Shown here piece by piece: positions 35,195 through 44,526 of a stretch of 64,000 nt of DNA; position 1 is the first letter of the stretch; every line of letters begins with the position of its first letter. The stretch comes from Platerodrilus igneus. Lineage: Eukaryota > Arthropoda > Insecta > Coleoptera > Lycidae. The translations under genes were made by a program, and so were the position numbers. The stretch is taken from the NCBI GenBank assembly GCA_036346225.1, contig JARFIW010001215.1:6028501-6092500 (forward strand). Reading direction: 5' to 3'. The notes beneath the pieces were generated by a model. The model searched no databases and had not been told where the DNA came from. It worked only from the letters and a program-made list of their open reading frames with translations.

Positions 35195-35700
35195 CATCTT
35201 GAAGACCTTCAGTTGCGATTACTCAGTTTAAGGCGCGTTCAAAAGTTGCTCCTCCGTTCGTGACGCCAAATGGGATACGACAAAATTGATATAGTTTATC
35301 ATTAGCTTTGAAGGTCGTATACAGTCTATCCTTTTTTGAAATCGGAATTTGATTAAATGCAGTCTTAAAGTCTATAACGCTGTAGAATTTGTGCGTAGCC
35401 ACTTTGTTGACTATTTCTTCAATCTTTTAAAACGGTTACGCGTCAAGTTCAGTAAACCTAATAATAGTCATAGAATAATCCACTACCATGCGTTTCTTTT
35501 GCCCATTAATGATGAGAACTTGCGCATGTCAGGGCGAATTACTTAGCCCAATTATTCCTTCAGTAGTCAATTTGTTAATTTCTTTTGCAATATGTTTATA
35601 TTCGCCATCGCAGTGACTTATAGATTTGGTTGCTATAGGACGACAGTCGGCTGACAGGACCTTAAACAGTTCAGCTTGCGGCACTTGAACGACTACCAAG
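35195..35700 (-). pseudogene. Gypsy RT, fingers and palm
   Basis: Minus strand, with frameshifts: ...KRMVVDYSMTI, IEEIVNKVATHKFYSVIDFK, TAFNQIPISKKDRLYTTFKA, CRIPFGVTNGGATFERA. These are RT motifs: VIDFKTAF carries the first catalytic Asp (DLxxAF type) and PFGVTNGGATF is the PFGLxNAPxTF type. The last matches end at the LTR insertion. Confidence 0.7.
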
Positions 35701-35714
35701 TTGCAAAAGACTAT

Positions 35715-36045
35715 CGGCAGTCATTTTCCTCTAAAAGTAATAGATACGCTAGAATGCAACTGCAGAACATCGTGGCCGATTATCACATCGGTGCATAAGT
35801 TAGGCAATATAAATAGTTTAACGATCTTGCGTGACTGACCAGAAATGGTTAAGTTAACCTCGCAACGGCCAAGGATCTGCAAACGTAGTGAGATGCTAGC
35901 CATCATGACTTTACCCGTACGTGGGATTCTTGCGATGCCGATCGTGTCCACTAAAAGTTGCCGAGTTTCCGGTGTCTATAAGTGCGTTGACAGCGGATTC
36001 ATTGATAAGTACCGCAGTAGCAGCTTTTGTTAAACTATTGGGTAA
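35715..36045 (-). pseudogene. Gypsy aspartic protease
   Basis: Minus strand: AVLINESAVNALIDTGNSAT, with the active-site DTG, then a frameshift into GKVMMASISLRLQILGR...IVKLFILPNLCTDVIIGHDVLQLHSSV, where CTDVIIGHDVLQ matches the conserved DVILGxDxL flap-side motif. One frameshift lies about 10 codons after DTG. Confidence 0.65.
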
Positions 36046-36059
36046 AACGGCCAATACCT

Positions 36060-36177
36060 ATGCATTACAATCTTTGGGAGACAATTGACACGCGCTTTTA
36101 TAGTGCCCGCGCTTCTTGCAAGATTCGTAAGTGGCATACTTGACCGGACATTTGAAACGATGGTGTTTATCGTAACC
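36060..36177 (-). pseudogene. Gypsy gag nucleocapsid, second part
   Basis: Minus strand from the target duplication: GYDKHHRFKCP...ESCKKRGHYKSACQLSPKDC. The second knuckle keeps CX4HX4C but its first Cys is Tyr. The first knuckle is split: its CX2C half lies at 38461 and the HX4C half here, with LINE copy B between them. Confidence 0.7.
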
Positions 36178-36769
36178 TTTTAATGTGAATAAGAGCCGCT
36201 ATACTTGCGACCACGTCCCCAATGCTCCACACGAAGGTACTACATTGGATTTAAACACGAATTAAACGTTCTTTAAATTAAATCTAACTTCAAATCAATC
36301 GATCCTAAATAAAAATCTATAAACTGAAACTAACACTAAAAATAGGGTTTAAATAATGGTATCTCTAGCGCTGATCTTGCACAGTGTCTGATCAACAAGA
36401 CACAAGCAAAAGAGGAAGGGGAGAGATTCGTAATACCGGATAGCAGCTGCCAGCTCTGCTTACCGGTGCGACCTGAAGGGTCGTCTTAAAACTATCCAAA
36501 TCTTAACTAATATTAAAATGGATTCAAATTTCTAAGCATTCGCAAAATATTTTAATAGTAATCTAGCTATTTTGCCTGCTCTATAAATTTAGAAATTCGT
36601 CCTCCCTGGTCTAAGTAATTTATTTTATCTTTAGCCTAAATCCATCCCTAACTTTCCCTATCGTTCCCTAAACTAATTTATATTATAAGTACAATCTTCA
36701 CAATTACAATCATCCTTCCTATAGATACTGCAACCAAAAACAAATCAAGCCACAAGATAATAAAGTACA

Positions 36770-37100
36770 TGCAAAAATAAATAAATATAAAATAAATGTA
36801 AAATATAATTATACATAAATGTAAAAATATAAATCTAAAATAAATGTAAAAATATAAATCTAAAATAAAGGTAAAATATAAATATTAAATAAACGTAAAA
36901 ATATAAATATAAAATAAATGTAAAAATATAAAATAAATGTATAATATAAATATAAAATAAATGTAAAAGTATAAATATTAAATAAATGTAAAATGTAAAC
37001 ATAAAATAAATGTAAAAATATAAATATTAAATAAATGTAAAATGTAAATATAAAATAAATGTAAAAATATAAATATAAAATAAATATAAATAGATATCTA
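36770..37100. repeat. AT minisatellite in the 3' UTR of copy B
   Basis: About 15 irregular units of 'aaataaatgtaaaaatata' with 'aatctaa' or 'aatataa' variants. Copy A has only a short related AT stretch (1800-1870), so this expanded in copy B or shrank in copy A. Confidence 0.65.
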
Positions 37101-37726
37101 AATAAGCATTAAGCACATAGCAGTGCATTAAATAGGAAAAAGTATCACCCAAATTATCAGGTGCACTCGCATAAGCATTATGTCGGCTAGCGCCATTACA
37201 CACAAAACGTGTTAGTTCAAGATTATTGCAAAATCTTCTTGTTAATATAAATCAATGCTTATGCGAGTATATCCGCCACAATTTTGTCCTTACCTCGATA
37301 AAAAGTTTTCCAGCATCTGAAGATCAGGTCGTCTGCCTACATTTATTTGTAACTTACTGCTAGGGTAGATGAATAATATGCACTGCTAAAGTCCTGGTGG
37401 ATATGCACTAACCATTCTGAGGGGTCACAATCACTATCACTTCCTGGGGGGATGTGCGGTTTCACTCTATTTTATTTGTTTGCTGATTTTATTAATTGAA
37501 TTTAATTAGGGTTTTCTGATTTATTTTGTTATTATTTATTTGTTTTTGTTTATTCCCGATTCCGATTTTCCGCGTGTATAAGGTGAGATAGTGATTGTTT
37601 TAGTGGCGTGGAGGTTTGCCAAGCATATTAAGATATATGGTTATTTCTTTTTGGTTTTAGGAGCATCCTGCTCACATTTCATGCCAAGTCATGATCTAAA
37701 GTTTTCCAATCATCTCCTCCCCCGAT

Positions 37727-38446
37727 TTACGCACGGTTATCGCCATCTAATCTCGAGACCCTTACCGCAAATTCTTTAAAGGCTGTCCAGAACGCCTTCT
37801 GGTCAGCCACTTCCCCTACTTCCTCTAGGCTCTTTGGCCATGCTAGGCCTACGATAGTTAATTTCCTATCAGCTAGCCTCAAGCGAGCAGTTGAAGAGCA
37901 CGTGTTCTGCGCTTTCTGCGCTCTCACCGCATTCGCAGTGGTCGGTGTTGTTTAAACCGAACCTTTGCAAATACGCTTTCAGGGCGCCGTGCACTATTAT
38001 CAGCTGCACCATTTTATGGTTGAGCTTCACCTCGATCATATCTCTAGCTACTATACTCGGTATGAATTTGTGTGTCAACCTGCCCGTGGCGGTGTTGTTC
38101 CACCTCTCTTCCCATTGTCGGATTGACTTTTCGCGTAGCTTTCTTTTAATCAGGGACCTCGGTATCGACGAATGTGATATCCGAAAGACGCCCGTCGCGG
38201 CCTCTTTAGCCAGTCCATCAGCCCTATCATGTCCTACGTTGCCATCGTGCGATCTAACCAAACAGAATTTTAAATTTAGAATCTCGCGCGCCGTATGTGC
38301 TATTTTTTAGACGTCCGTTTGGAGGTCTGTCGAGGTGTTCATATTTGTTAAGGCCATCAGCGCTGATTTACTATCGCTGATGATGTAATACACGCTTCTA
38401 CCCGGTGATTTATCACGTAATCGATAGCTTCCCGTATAGCAACTAA
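37727..38446 (-). pseudogene. LINE copy B: RNase H and Cys/His domain
   Basis: Minus strand: VYYIISDSKSALMALTNMNT (RNase H Asp motif), then after one stop VRSHDGNVGHDRADGLAKEA (last catalytic Asp), SIRQWEERWNN, THKFIPSIVARD, then CECGESAESAEHVLFNCSLE (Cys/His). A frameshift follows at about 37880, with LADRKLTIVGLAWPKSLEEV continuing to 37727. It retains the 300 bp missing from copy A. Confidence 0.75.
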
Positions 38447-38460
38447 TGTTTATCGTAACC

Positions 38461-39140
38461 GCAGAAGTAGCATTTTGATTCGCCTTCGGATTCGTTCTAA
38501 GAGCCGCGCATTCTTTATTGACCGATACTGTGGGCTCAGTTTTAGAGGGCGATTGTTTAGCTTGTGAAACTCCAGCCGTCAAAGATTGCAAATTAGTTGT
38601 TTACGATAATGATTGTACCTGGGCCGGTGCAAGTAACTTTGCTAGCTTAGGTACATCATCAAGGATTATCTTGTTATTTTCCAATAGCCTCTGTCGGATC
38701 TGTGAACTCGATAGACCCCGAATAAACGAGTCTCTAAAGTATTCGTCATGGTGATTGTTTTCATCAACAGCTCCAAAATTGCAATCCTTACTCGGTAGTT
38801 TCAGCTGTTGGAGATACTCATCTATCGCCTCAGACGAATGTTGCGTACGAGTAGCAAGTATATGGAGCGTAATCTTTGTTTTTGGGCTTGTATAAGAACC
38901 GTAATAGTTCTATAGCTTCATCGTTCGAGGCACACTCCTTTATGTAAGAGTATACATTCGGGGAAATGTAGTTGATCAACATTTCGAACTTTTGTTCTTC
39001 ATTAGCTTTAATATTCTTCGTATAGTTAGAGTAAGTTATGTGTCAAAACAGCCAAGCGAGCGCAGCTACTTTCGTGTTGGGTTCACAATCAAATCGTTCA
39101 GGTCTTATTCATGTCTAATTTTAGATCCATCTAACATATA
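38461..39140 (-). pseudogene. Gypsy gag (capsid part and first half of first zinc knuckle)
   Basis: Minus strand, three frames: IRPERFDCEPNT, then MLINYISPNVYSYIKECASN, LLRFLYKPKNKDYAPY, EYLQQLKLPSKDCNFGAVDE, YFRDSFIRGLSSSQIRQRLL, ENNKIILDDVPKLAKLL, then QSLTAGVSQAKQSP and CYF(C) at the target duplication. RDxFIxGLxSxxIRxRLLE is the hallmark gag segment of this gypsy group. The start is within 150 bp of the LTR start, so the leader is largely missing. Confidence 0.65.
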
Positions 39141-39273
39141 TTTTTGATCGTATTAATACCAAGATTAAAAACAATATAGAATAGACATACGAATAGACAT
39201 ATGACAAAAGATTACCATGTCTGATTTAATTAAGCATCGCCCGGTCTAGTAAGTCCAGGTTAGTTATACTACA
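39080..39273 (-). repeat. 5' LTR remnant of the gypsy element
   Basis: TGTAGTATAACTAACC at 39273 on the minus strand, matching the 3' LTR start at 31986 for about 190 bp. It overlaps the gag start region, so most of the LTR and leader is deleted. Confidence 0.6.
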
Positions 39274-39900
39274 CTCCGTACTTGTTAATCATGATTTACC
39301 TGTCAGTTTTGACATATTCATATTTTTAACAAGATTTTCCCTTTGTTTCTTAACTTTTATACCACACGTGATTTGCTATTTAAGCGATTGATGTTCTGGC
39401 ACCTGGAAAAACATCGTTTTGATTAAAATAAAAATAGGACATGGGATTCCTCTGTTGTGGTTTGTATGGTTTTTCACATGTTAACCAATTATATATAATA
39501 GAACTGTTTTAGGAGTATTTTATCAAAACTCTTAATAGTTATTATTGCTCTCCTTGTTGTCGTCAACGTTGTGCTGCTGTGTTATGTTATTGACGCATAT
39601 CCGAAAACGAAACTATAATACCTTTTGTAACTCTTCCAACGAAGCCCTTTGGGTTAAAAAATAAAAATCTCACACCATATATTTTGTGAATCTTTTTTAA
39701 TCTTTTCAGTGCACGTCAAAAGATTTCGGCAGATTATATTGAATGGAACCGTTTCCAATTCAGGAACTACGTATTTGTTCGCTCAAAGTTGGAAAACCAT
39801 ATTTGGCTCCTGGATCACATGGAATTTTGGCCAAAAGAATCCTTATCAGCAGTGTATTCGAATAACAATAAGCTTCCAAGAGGAGCCATGAGAGTACAGA
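39274..39900. other. Unassigned stretch between gypsy and DIRS elements
   Basis: AT-rich; no coding region or repeat recognised. Confidence 0.3.
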
Positions 39901-39902
39901 TA

Positions 39903-40215
39903 GAATAGACAGCGTTTTCCCCCCGAAGGGCAGAAAACGACTTATTTTAGGCCTTGCCTAGGCTTGACCTTGTGAGATTACATTCCGGTTTCTTTCAATG
40001 ATTTCTGCTCGTTCATCCCTTATTTCCACCTTCACGTCCGTCAGCCCTCCCACGCGCTCGCGCACTACAGCGCCCGTTTGACCGTCGCGAGCGCGCGAAA
40101 TATAATTCAGTACCTTGTTTAGGCAATTCGTCAGGAGATTACCTAGGTCAAGCCTAGACAAGGCCTAAAATAAGTCGTTTTCTGCCCTTCGGGGGTAAAA
40201 CGCTGTCTATTTTAG
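39903..40215. repeat. Inverted repeat pair at the DIRS element end
   Basis: 39903-39967 and about 40145-40215 are inverted copies ('aatagacagcgttttccccc', 'gaagggcagaaaacgactta', 'ttttaggccttg'), with one or two differences in about 65 bp, around a GC-rich spacer. A third partial copy of 'ggcttgaccttgtgag' lies at 40228-40245. DIRS elements end in inverted repeats with an internal complementary region, which fits the neighbouring recombinase gene. Confidence 0.65.
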
Positions 40216-40417
40216 TCCTGTGCCTTCGGCTTGACCTTGTGAGACGTATTTAGAATCTGACGACGTGGAAGCGTAGTGTGACTAAGATTAGGTATACTCT
40301 AGTAACGGCCAAAACGGAAGGCAATAGCCGAGAACCAACGTATGTCGTGCCATCGTGATAAAGTAAAGGAAAACACATATAAAGTAATTTATTTTCTACA
40401 CGTAAAATGAGCTTAAT

Positions 40418-41382
40418 CTAAATGGGAACAAATACAGATGTGCATAAATTCTGTAGCGGAGGCTGAAGTAGCCTGGCAATATCTTTATAATAGAATTTAA
40501 AAAAGTTTGTCTTCCTTTTCCAGTTTCCGTTTTTTAATATAATATCAAAAGGCACCTCGTTTTGTAGTCTGTGTGAGGACACTGCAGATCTAATACTGCA
40601 AGGTGAGTAATTAATTTTTGCTTCTACAAACGCTGTCTTAATCCAGCCCGCTATGGTCGCTCTCAAGGCTGGGCCAACTTTTCCTCGAGTTGAAATAAAA
40701 AGATGAACAGATTTATGGTTTGGCCCTCTTCTTTTCGAAGAGAGCTCGATTAATGTATTTGTCCAATGCACTGGGTCCAAATCTGTATCGCAATTCTCTA
40801 ATAGCTTCCAGCCTGACTGTCTGTAAGAAGACCTATATGTTTTAGATCCAAAGTCGGGTCAGAACGACACTGATCCCTGTTCTCTACTCATCGATTGTTC
40901 ATTTATTTTCAATTGCGTTAAATCGTGTATTCTGTGACCCGAAGCTAGCAATAGAATCAGAGCCAATCTTCTGGACACCTCGAATATACTACTTCTGTCC
41001 ACATCGTGGGATTTAATCCAGGAATGAGTTTATCTATGTCTCAGATAATCGTGTTAATTGAAATTGGGCTCGTAATTTCAGTAGCTTTAACTATCCTTTT
41101 AACTAGTGGATGGCCCGATATCTGTTCGCTTTTGGTACGGTCTGCTAAAGTGGCTATTGTGGATTTATGCGCTTTGATTGTGGCTGGCGCAAATCCCTTA
41201 GCGGTATGCAAGTAAGCCAGGTATTGAGCAACTGACTTTGGTTCAGAGTTAACGGCTAATATGCCATGTTGCTTCGTCCATGCAGCCCATCTCCTCCAAG
41301 GAGCAACGTATGTTCTAAGAGAGGATTTTCGCCATGAGCTTTCGAGCAAATATCTATCCACCTTCGACCAATTGCTAATCAA
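40418..41382 (-). pseudogene. DIRS tyrosine recombinase
   Basis: N-terminal domain (41382-41041): WSKVDRYLLESSWRKSSLRT then WRRWAAWTKQHGI then VAQYLAYLHTAKGFAPATIK, a SAM-like core-binding domain. Catalytic domain: SRRLALILLLASGHRIHDLT with the first Arg (about 40930-40980), then GPNHKSVHLFISTRGKVGPA, then SIRSAVSSHRLQ (second Arg; the His of HxxR is Cys) and ILKNGNWKRKTNFFKFYYKD with the Tyr nucleophile (about 40480). A frameshift lies near 41040 and a stop near 40860. About 320 residues overall, a normal length. Confidence 0.7.
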
Positions 41383-41388
41383 GCTGGT

Positions 41389-41733
41389 CTACCCCGTACC
41401 TTTCAGGCCTCCAAGCATAACTTCTGTGCTTAGTGTAAGGGCTTTCGAATCCGCGCATCTATTAGTGATTGTTTGAGGTTTGCTAGTTGAAAGGGAGGGG
41501 CCAATACACGTGTCTTCAGGTCGCCTTTCCAGAAAACCTTGTCCAAATTCGGTATTATTAGTATATAAATACCTTTTGCCGAATTCAGGTGGTTTATTAC
41601 TCTCGGTGTTAGACCGGGGGGCGGAAACGCCCATACTAGCTGGTATACCCATGCCCTCCTGCAGGCATTCGTAAATTCGGCCTGATGGTCCGTCACATCC
41701 AATGACAGGTATTGCAGCACCAAGCTCGGAGCT
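41389..41733 (-). pseudogene. DIRS linker between RNase H and recombinase
   Basis: Two overlapping minus-strand frames (41430-41723 and 41389-41652) include VLQYLSLDVTDHQAEFTNAC, ...LVWAFPPPGLTPRVINHLNS and ...VFWKGDLKTRVLAPPFQL. AFPPPGLIPRVLxHLNxA is typical of the region downstream of RNase H in insect DIRS-like elements. Frameshifted. Confidence 0.5.
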
Positions 41734-42000
41734 CTACTTGCAAAAAAGATCTATCTGCGGTAAACCCCATCGTGTTATGCTCAGGAGCAAGTGCCAATCT
41801 GGCAAGGGTTTGCTCCTCGATAGGCTATCTGCTTCGCTGTTGTACACTTGTGGCATATATTGAGCTATCAGGATTATCCCCCAAGCCTGTGCCAACTCGA
41901 GCAAAGTGTACGACAGCTTCAACATTTTCAAAGATCTCATTCCTTCTTGGTTCTTCAAATAGGCTACTACCGTACTGTTGTCGGATTGAAATAGTGCGCA
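41734..42000 (-). pseudogene. DIRS RNase H, C-terminal part
   Basis: Minus strand: SDNSTVVAYLKNQEGMRSLK (catalytic Asp region), then LELAQAWGIILIAQYMPQVY, NSEADSLSRSKPLPDWHLL and WGLPQIDLFCK. EADxLSR followed by WxL is the known RNase H end of DIRS and related pol genes. The upstream edge is the SINE array. Confidence 0.65.
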
Positions 42001-42543
42001 CGTTCAAAATTTTCCAATTAAAAAAACTCGCTTTCTGGCCAATGTAGTATCTTCGGGTGGAGCATTGGAAAAATCAAATGTAGGATCTACTACCATCGGC
42101 GGCTTCGTGGCGTAGTTGATATGCGAGTGAATACTACGCCCAAGGCCTCGGGTCCGACTCCCGACATGGTCCGCTTGAAAAATGTTAAGCGAGCATTTTT
42201 CACAAAAATACACTCTCGTTCGGATGAGAGGTAAAATGGAGGTCTTGTATGTGTGTTGTCACGCACGTTAAAGATCCATACCTTGCCTGGAACAGCAAAA
42301 TTTAAAATTTCCAAGTAAAAAGAACTCGCTTACTGGCCAATGTAGTACCTTCGGGTGGAGTATTGAAAAATAACATGTAGGGTCTACCACCATCGGGCGG
42401 CTCTGTGGTGCAGTTGGTACGCGTGTGACTACTACGCCCAACGTCCCGGGTTCGAATCCCTACACGGTCCGCTTGAAAAATGTTAGGCGAGCATTTTTCA
42501 CAAAAATACGTCCCCGTTCGGATGAGAGGTAAAATGGAGGTCC

Positions 42544-42576
<33 letters not shown>

Positions 42577-44526
42577 TGTCACGCACGTTTAAGATTCTTA
42601 CCTTGCTTGGAACAGCAAGGGTTCGGCAAAATTCAATATTTTCCAGGTTAAAAAAAACACGGTTCCTGGCCAATATAGTACCTTCAGGTGGAGCATTGGA
42701 AAATCAAATGTAGGGTCTACCACTATCAAGCGGCTCTGTGGTGTAGTTGGTATACGAATGACTAGTATACCCAAGGTTTCAGGTTCAAATCCCGACACAA
42801 TCCGCTTGAAAAATGTTAGGCGAGCATTTTTCACAAAAGTATGCCCCTTGTTCGGATGAGAGGTAAAACGGAGGTCCCATGTGTGAGTGGTGTCACGTAC
42901 GTTAAAGATTCCTACCTTGCTAATAACAGCAAGGATTTGGCGAAATTCAAAATTTTCCAATTTAAAAAAACTCGCTTTCTGGCCAATGTAGTACTTTCGG
43001 GTGGAGCATTGAAAAATCAAATGTACGGTCTACCACCATCAAGCGGCTCCGTGGTGTAGTTGGTATACAAATGACTACTATGTCCAATCCCGACACAGTC
43101 CGCTTGAAAAATGTTAGCCGAGCATTTTTCGCAAAAGTATGCCCTCGTTCGAATGAGAGGTAAAATGGAGGTCCCATGTGTGAGTAGCGTTACGCACGTT
43201 AAAGATCCCTACCTTGCTAAGAACAGCAAGGGTTCGGCAAAATTCAAAATTTTCCAATTAAAAAACTCGCTTTCTGGCCAATGTAGTATCTTCGGGTGGA
43301 GCATTGGAAAAATCAAATGTAGGATCTACTACCATCGGCGGCTTCGTGGTCCGACTCCCGACATGATTCGCTTGAAAAATGTTAGGCGAGCATTTTTCAC
43401 AAAAATACGCCCTTGTTCGGATGAGAGGTAAAATGGAGGTCTTGTGTGTGTGTTGTCACGCACGTTAAAGATCCATACCTTGCTTGAAACAGCAAAATTT
43501 AAAATTTCCAGGTAAAAAAAACTCCCTTCCTGGCCAATGTAGTACCTTCGGGTGGAGTATTGAAAAATCACATGTAGGGTCTACCACCATTGGTCGGCTC
43601 CGTGGTGTAATTGGCACGCGTGTGACTACTACGTCCAAGGTCCCGGGTTTGAATCCCTACACGGTTCGCTTGAAAAATGTTAGGCGAGCATTTTTCACAA
43701 AAATACGCCCTCGTTCGGATGAGAGGTAAAATGGAGGTCCCGTGTGTGTGTGTGTGTGTGTTGTCACGCACTTTAAGATCCCTATCTTGCTTGGAACAGC
43801 AAGAGTTCGACAAAATGCAAAATTTTCCAGGTTAAAAAAAACACGCTTCTTGGACAATGTAGTACCTTCAGGTGGAGCATTGAAAAATCAAATGTACGGA
43901 CTACCACCATCAAGCGGCTCCGTGGTGTAGTTGGTATACGAATGACTAGTATACCCAAGGTTCCAGGTTCAAATCCCGACACAATCCGCTTGAAAAATGT
44001 TAGGCGTGCCTTTTTTTACAAAAGTATGCCCTTGTTCGGATGAGAGGTAAAACGGAGGTCCCATGTGTGAGTGGTGCCACGTACGTTAAAGATACCTACC
44101 TTGCTAAGAACAGCAAGGGTTCGGCGAAATTCAAAATTTTCCTATTTAAAAAAACTCGCTTTCTGGCCAATGTAGTATCTTCAGGTGGAGCATTGGAAAA
44201 ATCAAATGTAGGGTCTATCATCATCAAGCGACTCCGTGGTGTAGTTGGTATACGAATGACTACCATGCCGAAGGTCCCGTGTTCAAATCCCAACACGGTC
44301 CGCTTGAAAAATGTTAGGTGAGCATTTTTCATAAAAATACACCCTCGTTCGAATGAGAGGTAAAATGGAGATTTCGCGTGTAGGTGTTGTCACGCACGTT
44401 AAAGATCCCTACCTTGCTAACAACAGCAAGGGTTCGGCAAAATTCCAAATTTTCCAGGTAAAAAAAACTCGCTTCCTGGGCAATGTAGTACCTTCGGGTG
44501 GAGCATTGGAAAATCAAATATAAGGT
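42001..44526 (+). repeat. SINE tandem array: eight tRNA-headed units as a duplicated tetramer
   Basis: Units begin with a tRNA-like head at 42101, 42399, 42732, 43045, 43340, 43596, 43916 and 44230, and end with a hairpin at 42039 (tail only), 42337, 42670, 42983, 43278, 43534, 43854, 44167 and 44481. Unit lengths are 256-333 bp. Each head has an A-box-like GTGGTGTAGTTGGTA and a B-box-like GGTTCAAATCC or GGTTCGAATCC. The body has GAAAAATG(x)nCATTTTTC and CCTTGCT(x)nAGCAAGG hairpins and a conserved CACGCACGTTAAAGATCC. Units 1-4 correspond one-to-one with units 5-8. Confidence 0.8.
42399..42731 (+). repeat. Representative SINE unit (unit 2)
   Basis: Best-preserved head: GGCTCTGTGGTGCAGTTGGT, a GCGTG/TACGC anticodon-like stem, and GGGTTCGAATCCC for the T arm. 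It is followed by the body with a (GT)n stretch at 42548-42575, and the tail CCAATATAGTACCTTCAGGT...CATTGG. Pol III internal promoter boxes are intact by eye. I could not assign a parental tRNA. Confidence 0.65.

Larger units (their letters stand above)
36178..38446 (-). mobile_element. 5'-truncated non-LTR retrotransposon, copy B
   Basis: Same family as copy A (1-2553), minus strand. It starts within RNase H (VAIREAIDYV) at 38446 and ends after the hairpin with 'gcggctcttattcacattaaaa' at 36178. The 14-bp target duplication tgtttatcgtaacc lies at 36164-36177 and 38447-38460. The insertion splits the gag zinc knuckle of the gypsy element. Confidence 0.85.
31416..39273 (-). mobile_element. Ty3/gypsy retrotransposon with two nested insertions
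   Basis: Minus-strand order: LTR start (39273), gag (39140-38461 and 36177-36060), protease (36045-35715), RT (35700-35195 and 33845-33565), RNase H (33560-33140), integrase (33130-32031), PPT AAGCGGGGTGAA, then the 3' LTR start (31986). The LTR starts match each other (TGWAGTATWACTAACC, then 'ACTTACTAGACC'). The lower boundary of the 3' LTR is not resolved. Every gene is broken. Confidence 0.75.
39903..42000 (-). mobile_element. DIRS-type (tyrosine recombinase) retroelement, 3' part
   Basis: Minus-strand order is RNase H end, tyrosine recombinase, then inverted terminal repeats, as in DIRS/Ngaro-type elements, which integrate with a recombinase rather than a DDE integrase. The upstream RT is not seen. 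The RNase H ends at the SINE array, and nothing recognisable continues beyond 44526. Confidence 0.65.

Noticed and set aside
42101..44300. Eight functional tRNA genes
   Set aside because: Heads have A- and B-box-like motifs, but acceptor pairing is poor, the would-be U33 is replaced and each is part of a 300-bp repeat with a SINE body and tail.
42001..44526. CRISPR-like array
   Set aside because: Units are 256-333 bp with homologous bodies throughout, not short repeats with unique spacers, and the sequence is eukaryotic.
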